NCBI GenBank assembly: GCA_041890515.1
Contig: JASDWX010000035.1
Span: forward strand, 1 to 64,000
Length of the DNA: 64,000 nucleotides
Source of the DNA: Colwellia_A sp041890515
GTDB taxonomy: Bacteria > Pseudomonadota > Gammaproteobacteria > Enterobacterales > Alteromonadaceae
Reading direction: 5' to 3'
The notes below the pieces were generated by a model. That model was not told the DNA's origin. It did not search any database and worked only from the letters and a program-made list of their open reading frames with translations. The stretch's first letter is position 1; each line of letters starts with the position of its first letter. The position numbers were made by a program, and so were the translations under genes. This document shows, in pieces, positions 44,676 through 52,751 of this stretch.

Positions 44676-46642
44676 TGCGATTAAAACAATTAACCCTTCA
44701 AAATTTTGGTATTTATAAAGGTAATCACATAGTAGATTTGACTGTAACTGAAGATAAACCTATTATTTTATTTGGTGCACTCAATGGTGGCGGGAAAACG
44801 ACTTTCCTTGATGCTCTACAGTTAGTGCTCTATGGAAAGTTTGCAAAGTGTTCAAATAGAGGTCTTCAGTCATATAGTAAATTTTTAACTGCAACTAAAA
44901 ATATATATGCAAGCGATGGCGAAGGAGTCAAACTTTCTCTTATCTTTTCGCATGCAACCGAAACATCAATAAGTGAATTTGAGATCATTCGTACTTGGAA
45001 CACCAATAATGCAGAAACAGTTGATAAGGTTCAAGTTATTTGTAATGGCTTAAATGAACCCCATTTAAGCCAAAATTGGGATGAATTTGTTAATGAATTC
45101 ATCCCATTGTCCTTATCCGATTTATTCTTTTTTGATGGTGAGAAGATTGAAAATTTAGCTCACCCAGAGCGAAGTTCAGAATTAATAAGGACGGGAATCG
45201 AAAGTTTACTTGGCCTAGACTTATTAACTCAATTACAAATAGATCTTAGTAATGTTGAGCGTAAAAGAAAAAGTGAAAACATTGATAGCTCTGTAGTTGA
45301 CAAAGTTATAGCCTGTGAAGCAGAAATTGGAGAGCAGGATATCGTTGTTGCTGATATCAAAGTCGATATGGCTACTTTAGAGAAAAAGATCAGTGAATAT
45401 AATATTTCCATTAATAAATCGCGACAAAAAATTAGAAACTCAGGTGCTCATTTAATTGAAGAAAGAGATAGTATTAAATTTGAATTGGGTGCAATTGAAG
45501 AGAAACTAAGATTTAATTTACAGCAAAAAGTAAAGCTTGATTCAGGAAGCGCCCCTTTAGGCTTAGTCAAAGCATTGCTAACTGAAACAGAGAATCAAAT
45601 AAAATTAGAGCAAGAAATTATGAAAGCTAAGATGATTTCAAGCGAAATTAATGAATATGAAAAAGCAGTTAAAGCAGTTCTTACTAAAGAAAATATAGCC
45701 TCATCCACAATAGGTAAAATTAATGAAACCATGTTATCTCTTTCAAGCCAAAGAAAAGAATTAGCCAAGCAAGAGCGTTATGTTGGGTTTGAACCAGATA
45801 TATTTAGCGGTTTAGATAAAAATATCAATGAAGCTGCCCAACAGAAAGTAAAACTAACTATTGATAAAGATTACTTATTGGAACAAAAAGCTCTATTTGA
45901 TAAAAAGCTTGAATCAATTCCTGATTACAAAACTGTTGAGCCTTTAATTAAAGAACTCGCAGAATTAGAAGCGTATGCTAAAGATAGCAAAGCAGACTCA
46001 AAACAAAAACAAGGACTATTAGAGCAGGCAGTCGCTAAAAGTGATTTATTAAACTTACGCTATACAAACTTATTGACACAACAAAACAAAGACACCTTTG
46101 AGCAAAAACGTTCAATACAAGTTGCTGAGCATATAGTTAAATTAAAAGAGACCATGTCAGGTTTTGCAGATACGTTAGTGAGTGAAAATATTGAGTTATT
46201 GGAACAGCATATCAAGAATAAATTCATTGCATTAATGCGCAAAGATAACTTAATTAGCGAAGTTAAAATTTGCCCTTATACCTTTGAACTTTCATTGCAA
46301 GATACAAACAACGAAGTACTGGAACCAGCCCGCCTATCCGCAGGAGAAAGGCAACTCCTCGCAATAGCCATTTTATGGGGATTAGCAGAGGCTTCAGGGA
46401 AAGAGATACCTACTGTAATAGATACCCCTCTAGGTCGCTTAGATGGCCAGCACAGAACTAAATTAATTGATCACTATTTCCCATTGGCCAGTAGCCAAGT
46501 AATTTTACTATCAACAGATGTCGAATTTAATGGTGAATATTACGATAAATTACATAGCCATATTTCTTGTGAATATAGTATTAACTATATTGAGCAAGCA
46601 AAAACGTCTGTAATAAGTAAGGGGTATTTTAATGTTGCATAA
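44675..46642 (+). CDS. dndD: DndD, SMC/Rad50-like ATPase
   Basis: A 655-aa ABC-type ATPase with Walker A 'GALNGGGKTT' (about 34-43), a long coiled-coil middle (about 195-500), the ABC signature 'LSAGERQLLAIAIL' (554-567) and Walker B 'PTVIDTPLGRLDGQHR' (~579-594). No zinc-hook CxxC is seen, unlike the second ATPase at 52751. DndD is thought to alter DNA structure or drive the modification complex. It overlaps dndE by 11 nt. Confidence 0.94.
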   Translation: MRLKQLTLQNFGIYKGNHIVDLTVTEDKPIILFGALNGGGKTTFLDALQLVLYGKFAKCSNRGLQSYSKFLTATKNIYASDGEGVKLSLIFSHATETSISEFEIIRTWNTNNAETVDKVQVICNGLNEPHLSQNWDEFVNEFIPLSLSDLFFFDGEKIENLAHPERSSELIRTGIESLLGLDLLTQLQIDLSNVERKRKSENIDSSVVDKVIACEAEIGEQDIVVADIKVDMATLEKKISEYNISINKSRQKIRNSGAHLIEERDSIKFELGAIEEKLRFNLQQKVKLDSGSAPLGLVKALLTETENQIKLEQEIMKAKMISSEINEYEKAVKAVLTKENIASSTIGKINETMLSLSSQRKELAKQERYVGFEPDIFSGLDKNINEAAQQKVKLTIDKDYLLEQKALFDKKLESIPDYKTVEPLIKELAELEAYAKDSKADSKQKQGLLEQAVAKSDLLNLRYTNLLTQQNKDTFEQKRSIQVAEHIVKLKETMSGFADTLVSENIELLEQHIKNKFIALMRKDNLISEVKICPYTFELSLQDTNNEVLEPARLSAGERQLLAIAILWGLAEASGKEIPTVIDTPLGRLDGQHRTKLIDHYFPLASSQVILLSTDVEFNGEYYDKLHSHISCEYSINYIEQAKTSVISKGYFNVA

Positions 46643-46979
46643 TATCGACTCTGTAAGATTGTCTGAAAAACAAAAAACACAACTATCTCAACTCAAAAGA
46701 AAAACAGGAATTGAAAATTGGAATGTTCTCTCCCGTTGGGCTTTGTGTATGTCTTTAGCAGAAAACACTACGCCCCCAATTGAAGATATTCCATCAGACA
46801 GTAACGTTGAAATGTCTTGGAAAGTCTTTGGTGGTGAGCATGCAGATGTATACTTAGCAATACTTCGCGAAACTTATAAAAAACAAAGTGAATATTTGAA
46901 TAACATTCACTTTAATGACTTTTTTAAATTGCACCTAAATAGAGGTATTAGTTACTTTTTAACTAATACCTCTATTTGA
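46632..46979 (+). CDS. dndE: DndE, DNA-binding subunit of the phosphorothioation complex
   Basis: A 115-aa protein matching DndE: 'RLSEKQKTQLSQLKRKTGI', 'WNVLSRWALCMSLAE', 'MSWKVFGGEHADVYLAIL' and 'FFKLHLNRGISYF'. DndE binds nicked or modified DNA as a ribbon-helix-helix-like tetramer. Its last 14 codons also form one arm and the loop of a long hairpin that likely ends transcription. Confidence 0.93.
   Translation: MLHNIDSVRLSEKQKTQLSQLKRKTGIENWNVLSRWALCMSLAENTTPPIEDIPSDSNVEMSWKVFGGEHADVYLAILRETYKKQSEYLNNIHFNDFFKLHLNRGISYFLTNTSI
46938..46976. terminator. Long hairpin terminator built into the end of dndE
   Basis: AATAGAGGTATTAGTTA (from 46938/39) pairs perfectly with TAACTAATACCTCTATT (to 46975/76) around a 5-nt loop CTTTT. 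It overlaps the last dndE codons and sits only 7-10 nt from the stop of the converging 294-aa gene. T tracts are short, so it may work as a barrier for both converging operons rather than as a classic terminator. Confidence 0.7.
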
Positions 46980-46985
46980 TTCAAG

Positions 46986-47870
46986 CTAGTTATTGGTCAA
47001 TATTCTATCTTCAAACCCTTGTAATACTTCGAATAATAAGTTTTCTATGTAAACTATTGAAAATGCATTATTAGATTTAGCAGGTAGCTTTCGCCTATTC
47101 CCTGGCCAATTAAATATACTAGATCTTCCTTTAGGATCTAGATATGACTTAATTTCACCTAAATCTGAACAATATGAGTCATCATATGCATTCGGAATGG
47201 AGTAATTCCAATCATTTCTAACAGTATTTGGTGTGTCGATGCTTTGCCGCTGGGTGTCCAATATATCAATTAAAAGTTCATAAAATTTTAGTTTAGTATT
47301 TGATAAGTTACTTCGAGAAATATTGGATAATATTTGTTTTAAATTTCTCCAAGTAAGATCATGTGGCATATTTTTATCTCTAGAAGAGAATCGAATTGTT
47401 ATATAGTCATTTTTTGTGTCAGTAATCTCACCATAGTAATTCCCCGCATCTAATACGTTATTACCCTCACTATGTCTTAATAAGTTTTGACAATGTTCTT
47501 TTTTTAAAAAAAGATTATATTTTCCATGTAATCTTGCCAAAGCAATTGCGGAATAAAACGCAGAGTAATATAGGGTAACTAAAGTCCAAGCAATTGATAA
47601 ATCAGATGATTTTATCATAACTGGATTTCTTTGTTTACGAGCTTTTTGAAGTGAAAAGCTGAAATCTGTTGCTATCACCTCAAAATACTTATTTTCAGAG
47701 AATTTAACTTCAAACTCTTTTTCGCTCAATATTTTAACATTTACCCCTGTACCTTCAATCAATGATTCTTTCATTGTACTGTTTGGGTGTGGCTGTTGTA
47801 TGAATACCTTTTTAAAGTTTATCGAACTTAATTGGTCAGCAATTTCATTTCTTAAAAATGTAACAGGCAT
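46986..47870 (-). CDS. Unknown protein paired with a DGQHR protein
   Basis: A 294-aa protein, 2 nt downstream of the DGQHR gene at 47873 and so surely co-translated with it. Helical core 'SIAWTLVTLYYSAFYSAIAL' and a later 'TVRNDWNYSIPNAYDD' stand out. A helical pair followed by an R-N-x-x-N-Y motif is reminiscent of HEPN-type ribonucleases or of 'RNxxNY' swapped-HEPN proteins, but this is only a resemblance. I do not recognise the family. Its convergence on dndE and its partner place it in the PT island. Confidence 0.7.
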   Translation of the reverse strand: MPVTFLRNEIADQLSSINFKKVFIQQPHPNSTMKESLIEGTGVNVKILSEKEFEVKFSENKYFEVIATDFSFSLQKARKQRNPVMIKSSDLSIAWTLVTLYYSAFYSAIALARLHGKYNLFLKKEHCQNLLRHSEGNNVLDAGNYYGEITDTKNDYITIRFSSRDKNMPHDLTWRNLKQILSNISRSNLSNTKLKFYELLIDILDTQRQSIDTPNTVRNDWNYSIPNAYDDSYCSDLGEIKSYLDPKGRSSIFNWPGNRRKLPAKSNNAFSIVYIENLLFEVLQGFEDRILTNN

Positions 47871-47872
47871 AA

Positions 47873-48844
47873 TTAAAACACATCATCCGGAATACGTTTT
47901 TTATCCAGTATCACTGTCACAATATCTTCAGTTAGCACTTTGATAGCTGCTTTATTTGTTCCTTGGTGAGCATCCCAATTTATCTTACTAAGCTGTTGCA
48001 AGGTATCTTCAAAAGAACTTATTTTATAATTTGTATGATTTAAATAAGTTACATGAGAAATATCGGTAAATGCTGCAAATATCGCTTGAAAAAAAGCGGC
48101 ATTAGACATTTTTTTATTATCACCAAATATATCAACAAGAACAGATTCTAAACCAATCAGAAAATTTATGATAAGCTTTTGTCTTTGCTCTAATTTATTA
48201 TAAGTATTTAATGGGTTTTTTGTTAATAGCGGTTTGATGGCATTTTGAAAAGCTACATGTGATATCTTTCCGCTTGTACTTTTAGTTCTTGCCATTTTTC
48301 CAGATAACGGTGATTTAACGTCATTGTCTACAGAATCAAATAATTTTTTTAGAATAAACTCTTCGCTATCTTCTTCTGCACTAAATTTTTCCAGTTCTAA
48401 TCTGAGAGTTTTAGGCACCCCCATCTGAAAACCATTTACATCTAAAAAGTATTGTACTTCTGTCGGTTTATCTAAACCAAAGAATATACATACAGGTAAA
48501 TAGATATCACTTTCGGCCTGATATGCGCCATATAGTCTATGCTGTCCATCTATAACTAAAAGTGAGGCTGATGAAGTATCTAATGTTAATTCATTAGTTG
48601 CTTCATCATAAATAACTTGTTTTTGAGTCGAGCTTAATATAAGTGACCCTGGGATCACCTTCCCTTCATTCAAATATTGAGCTATCTTTTTTACTCTTCC
48701 ATTACCTAAAATTCTTTGGTAGCCAACTTCAGGAGACTCTTCTGCGCGAGTGACTGCTGTTAATGGAAATAGCTCCTTCGCTTTAAAGGATGCCAAGAAA
48801 TATTCTGAATCGTTGTAACTAACTTTAATTGCTTTTATTTTCAT
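47873..48844 (-). CDS. Second DGQHR-domain protein (DndB paralogue)
   Basis: A 323-aa protein with 'LLVIDGQHRLYGAYQAES' (about residues 97-114) and 'FFGLDKPTEVQYFLDVNGFQ', the two marks of DGQHR/DndB-type domains. It is clearly diverged from DndB at 41933. DGQHR proteins other than DndB occur beside dnd loci and are annotated as phosphorothioation-associated. A role in sensing modification or regulating effectors is inferred. It starts at ATG 48844 and is followed by the 294-aa unknown. Confidence 0.82.
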   Translation of the reverse strand: MKIKAIKVSYNDSEYFLASFKAKELFPLTAVTRAEESPEVGYQRILGNGRVKKIAQYLNEGKVIPGSLILSSTQKQVIYDEATNELTLDTSSASLLVIDGQHRLYGAYQAESDIYLPVCIFFGLDKPTEVQYFLDVNGFQMGVPKTLRLELEKFSAEEDSEEFILKKLFDSVDNDVKSPLSGKMARTKSTSGKISHVAFQNAIKPLLTKNPLNTYNKLEQRQKLIINFLIGLESVLVDIFGDNKKMSNAAFFQAIFAAFTDISHVTYLNHTNYKISSFEDTLQQLSKINWDAHQGTNKAAIKVLTEDIVTVILDKKRIPDDVF

Positions 48845-48989
48845 TTAATATTCTCTAATTATTATACTTAGTAATCTTTAGCTAATTTTTTAAGCTGTAA
48901 TATTTATTATCTTATTGACAAGGTAAGATTAAAAAAAATTAACCGCCAAGATAAAAGCGTTAACGATCATTGGTAATTAGTTTTCTCTT

Positions 48990-49159
48990 TTAAATTTCAA
49001 TGGACTTATTAACACGTTTTCTAAGTTCATTGAATCTCGATGTTACTATCTTTTTTAAGAATGTTTCATAGAAATCATTTGAGTTCTAAATTGTTCTATT
49101 ACTTCAGCAAGTTTAGCTGGCCTTTGTAAGCAACTTATAATGTCTCCTATAAATTTCAT
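48990..49159 (-). pseudogene. Small frameshifted ORF after the 1065-aa gene
   Basis: An ATG at 49159 overlaps the stop of the 1065-aa gene (ATGA) and reads 'MKFIGDIISCLQRPAKLAEV' plus about 14 more codons to a TAA. Shifting frame near 49080 gives a continuation 'DFYETFLKKIVTSRFNELRK' and about 8 more codons, ending at TAA 48990-48992. Together they would make a basic helical protein of ~57 aa, the last gene of the helicase operon. Either it is broken by one frameshift, or the first 34 codons are the real product. Confidence 0.5.
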
Positions 49160-52100
49160 TTATTATTGTTTTCCCACAATCGAGAAGATGCATTATACTT
49201 CCCTCCTTCTTTGATTAATAAATTAGTCACTGAATTATCCACCTCTAATTCCGTTAAAGCCTCTACTTGAGCATGTATCTCGACTATAGTCATAGGTCTA
49301 TACATACCTTCTAATACCTTTCTGATAGCTTGAGAATAATTAATGCGTCTAACATCTTCCCCCCAATCTGACAATCCTAAAAACATTGCTCTACCTAGGA
49401 AAAATCGGTTATCTCGTTGAGCTAAATTCAACAATGCATAACTAGAAGTTTCATTTGGATCCAATTGGTAAGATGATAAGCATTGTGACACTTCAGAGAC
49501 ATGAATTCCTTTTTGAGAGTCAGAGAGATAATTAAAAATAGCATCAAGTTTATGATTATTACTTTCTTCTGTTCCACCAATATCTCGATCTATTAGCCCC
49601 CAAGTATCTGGAGCTACTAGAATCATTCTATCAGTAGGTTGTAGTTGTAAGTCTTCGTGAACTCCTCTAATTTCCCTGAGCTTTTCTTTTATCTCAACTC
49701 CTTTCAAAGCCCGTCCTGAATCTTCGAGTATTTTGGTAAAAGCATCCGCCATATCAACCCGGTCTGTCGATGATTGACCTGAATCAGTCCTAGCCCAAAC
49801 ATTTTTATTTAAATAAGTTAATTTTTCAGAACTTTCTAATACCATATTTAAAATGTATTGATTAAGATCTTTAGGCAAGGCAGGAAATTTTTCTTGTAAT
49901 AATTTCAAAAATTCAGTCGCATGCCATTGTTTCATCAACGGTCCATTATAAGTTAATGTTTCTACAACTACTCTTAAATGTTGGCAAGTGCCTTCAGAGA
50001 TAGGATTAAAATGAGGTAATCCATACACTCCTCTATCAAATAACTTAGCTCCAACTTTGTGAAGACATGAATTAACCTGAGGGGCTGTAACTTTCTTACC
50101 AAATTGCTTGCAAACTCGATCTGCAATAACGCTAAAATGAAGAGGAGATTCGGCTTGATGCAACACACCGAGCGTTGCAGAAACTAATGTTTTACCATAG
50201 GAAATTAAAATTTCTTTTTCTGAAGTAGATTTTTCAAAAACTAACATTTCAGAAAACGTGCCCCACAATAAAGGGTACAGTTCACTTGCACCCTTTTCGT
50301 CTAAGGAAGCTTTCAATGTTAATGTTATATCAGACTTAGTCCACGTATGTTCATTAGCCTTAGATCTTAACGATTTTCTGTAACTGGATATCATAGTGTC
50401 CCAATCGTCCTGATGTATACGAGAAATAACCATTGCGCCATCAATTTTAATCAAGCGGATCTCATTTTCAGAGAATAATTCTATAATTGCAGCTAAGTGC
50501 TGATAATTCCCTATAAATCCGGTAAACCAGTTATCTTCGATTTCTAACATTTCCAAATATAAAGGTTGTTCACGATTAACTAACAATTCACCTATTTTGA
50601 TTGCGATACAATCATCCCAATACTCAGTAGTTAAAATTTTCTCAATATTCTTCTTCTGTATTTGGCGAATCCGTTCACGAGTGACTCCTATGATTACTCC
50701 AACTTCTTCTAATGTTTTTACTGGTTCTTGGTACCCTGTTCTATATTCAATAACTTGACGTGCATTCTCTTTCAACTTGGAAATTGAGTTTTCAAAATGT
50801 TGCTTTAAAGATACCTTTGATACTTCGTCCAAACTAGAATTTTCATTTGAACTATTTTTATCATTTTGATTATTTATAAGTGAAGCCTTATTTAGTATAT
50901 TTTCCGTTTCTGCTAATAATAAATTACATAAATCAATAGCAGATTTCTTTCCAAAATTGGGCCATTTCAGCATTTCAACGAGTCTATATACTTTTGCTTC
51001 ATTCAAAGTGTAAATGTTTTGAATATTAAAAGCATTTACAGTGCGTACAGGTAAATCAAGAATATTCAAATTTGTATTTAAGACTTCTGAAGGTAAAATA
51101 TCTAAAATTTTGTCTAATTCTGAATGATCAACTTTATCTTTTAATAACTTAAAACGGATTAAATCTAATGAATTAATATATTTAGTGGATAGTTTATTTC
51201 TATTTAATAAATATGACATATCATCGAATATAGAATGCCCCGCTAACTCACTATAAATGCCAGGTTCCAATTCCTGCAATAAATCGATCCAGTTTTGCTC
51301 AAGATGAAGTCGGAACACATCTTCTATATAAATAAAAATTGAACTACACAAATCTTTCAATGAATTAAGACCAAATTTTGGCCAACTAAGTAGTTGACTG
51401 ATTCTAAAATTCACTAACATGGATAGGCTTCTAACTTTTTGATCTTTGAATACATTATTTATTCTTACCGAAAACCCTAATGTTTCGATATCTTCACATA
51501 GTACTGAATAAGGTAATATCTCTAAGACTTCAAATATATCGCTATTATCGATAGTGTCTTTTAAAAAATCAAAGCGAAAGAGATCAACTTTATTAACAAC
51601 TGATTTACTCAGATTAACTCTTAATTTTAAGTAACCACTCTCATTGGAAATATTTAGTTTTATTAACTCACTGCTATCACTATTCTTTTGTGCTAAAAAT
51701 GCATCAAACCAATTTATTTTATACTCACCAGAAGTATTTATTGAAGAAAACAATCCACTTTTATGTTTAATAAATAACTTCGTTGAAGATTTCTGTCGGT
51801 ATTCTGTTCCTTCACAGTGCCTATTTAGCTCTACATTTAAAACGTTAATTGGCTTTTTAGCGCCAAACTGAAAAAGATTACGTTCTATGATGTAACCAAA
51901 AATTTCTTCTTTAGTCATCGGCCTAACAAGTGATTCGAGTACTTCAAGCGCGGCTGATGCAATAGTATGGTTACTATCTGCAACTAATGAACTATCGTTA
52001 CTTGGTTCATCATTGAGATAGTCATCAGTTTTTTCAATGTTGTAACCGAACCCTGTTAGAAGTTGAAATAGGGTGAGTTGATTACCTTTATATACAGTTT

Positions 52101-52353
52101 TTTTACTAGTATTATACTCTGTTGGTAATGACCATTTTACACTCGCAGATACGAGTATGTTCCCATGAAAATGCTGTATTTCTTCATAACAGGGTGTTTT
52201 AGGACGAATAAATCCGATATGAATTATACCTACCTTGTCATCTGAATTTTCATTATTCCACAAAGTATAAATTGAGTTTAGCTCTCTATGTACTGTAATA
52301 TTATCAGCTCTCGTTTCACTAACTATGCAAAAATACATTTTCAAAGTGGACAT
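49156..52353 (-). CDS. Multidomain DNA-binding protein: HARE-HTH, alpha-CTD-like repeats and sigma-4-like HTH
   Basis: A 1065-aa protein I cannot name. Residues ~130-205 ('AALEVLESLVRPMTKEEIFG'...) look like a HARE-HTH winged helix. Residues 258-338 and 398-479 are a tandem duplication; each copy contains an RNA-polymerase alpha-CTD-like helix-hairpin-helix ('LSWPKFGLNSLKDLC', 'LKWPNFGKKSAIDLC'). Residues ~530-575 hold a sigma-region-4-like HTH ('TLEEVGVIIGVTRERIRQIQ'). Further winged-helix-like units lie at about 725-790, 865-925, 930-1000 and 1005-1060. No nuclease motif is seen. Fourth gene of the helicase operon. It could read DNA modification state or interfere with transcription of invading DNA (inference). 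Confidence 0.75.
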   Translation of the reverse strand: MSTLKMYFCIVSETRADNITVHRELNSIYTLWNNENSDDKVGIIHIGFIRPKTPCYEEIQHFHGNILVSASVKWSLPTEYNTSKKTVYKGNQLTLFQLLTGFGYNIEKTDDYLNDEPSNDSSLVADSNHTIASAALEVLESLVRPMTKEEIFGYIIERNLFQFGAKKPINVLNVELNRHCEGTEYRQKSSTKLFIKHKSGLFSSINTSGEYKINWFDAFLAQKNSDSSELIKLNISNESGYLKLRVNLSKSVVNKVDLFRFDFLKDTIDNSDIFEVLEILPYSVLCEDIETLGFSVRINNVFKDQKVRSLSMLVNFRISQLLSWPKFGLNSLKDLCSSIFIYIEDVFRLHLEQNWIDLLQELEPGIYSELAGHSIFDDMSYLLNRNKLSTKYINSLDLIRFKLLKDKVDHSELDKILDILPSEVLNTNLNILDLPVRTVNAFNIQNIYTLNEAKVYRLVEMLKWPNFGKKSAIDLCNLLLAETENILNKASLINNQNDKNSSNENSSLDEVSKVSLKQHFENSISKLKENARQVIEYRTGYQEPVKTLEEVGVIIGVTRERIRQIQKKNIEKILTTEYWDDCIAIKIGELLVNREQPLYLEMLEIEDNWFTGFIGNYQHLAAIIELFSENEIRLIKIDGAMVISRIHQDDWDTMISSYRKSLRSKANEHTWTKSDITLTLKASLDEKGASELYPLLWGTFSEMLVFEKSTSEKEILISYGKTLVSATLGVLHQAESPLHFSVIADRVCKQFGKKVTAPQVNSCLHKVGAKLFDRGVYGLPHFNPISEGTCQHLRVVVETLTYNGPLMKQWHATEFLKLLQEKFPALPKDLNQYILNMVLESSEKLTYLNKNVWARTDSGQSSTDRVDMADAFTKILEDSGRALKGVEIKEKLREIRGVHEDLQLQPTDRMILVAPDTWGLIDRDIGGTEESNNHKLDAIFNYLSDSQKGIHVSEVSQCLSSYQLDPNETSSYALLNLAQRDNRFFLGRAMFLGLSDWGEDVRRINYSQAIRKVLEGMYRPMTIVEIHAQVEALTELEVDNSVTNLLIKEGGKYNASSRLWENNNK

Positions 52354-52358
52354 GAAAT

Positions 52359-52751
52359 CTAGCCTTTATCTAATAAGTAGTCAGTTAATGGTAATTCACC
52401 TCGTTGCTGTAAATGATCATAAAACTCTTTAATACCCTGTTCAGCCAATTGCTCTATATAGCCATAAATACTTGTATCATTCGGGCAAGAATCCAAACAC
52501 TCAACAACTGTAAATAATGTTTTATCAGGATCCAATTCACTGACCCTAAATACAGAGTTACTTTTATCGTTGAGCGCAGGTGGTGCTTTATTTTCTTTTA
52601 TACCTATAGCTACGGCTAAACGGTAAATATCAAACTTAATTAATTTTACTGTTTCATTTTTGGAATCTAGATCTGGATTTAGTTCAATCAGCAATTCATC
52701 AAGTTGCTGGGCGGCTAATGGTGTTAAGCCAATTCTACTAGGTTCGTTCAT
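52359..52751 (-). CDS. Unknown 130-aa protein of the helicase/ATPase operon
   Basis: Starts 1 nt overlapping the stop of the DndD-like ATPase (TAATG) and ends 5 nt before the 1065-aa gene, so it is expressed with both. Acidic overall; N-terminus 'IGLTPLAAQQLDELLIEL' and 'KLIKFDIYRLAVAIGIKE' are helical and faintly like DndE-type small DNA-binding proteins, by position next to a DndD-like ATPase as well. No motif proves this. It may be the DNA-binding or adaptor partner of the ATPase. Confidence 0.6.
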   Translation of the reverse strand: MNEPSRIGLTPLAAQQLDELLIELNPDLDSKNETVKLIKFDIYRLAVAIGIKENKAPPALNDKSNSVFRVSELDPDKTLFTVVECLDSCPNDTSIYGYIEQLAEQGIKEFYDHLQQRGELPLTDYLLDKG

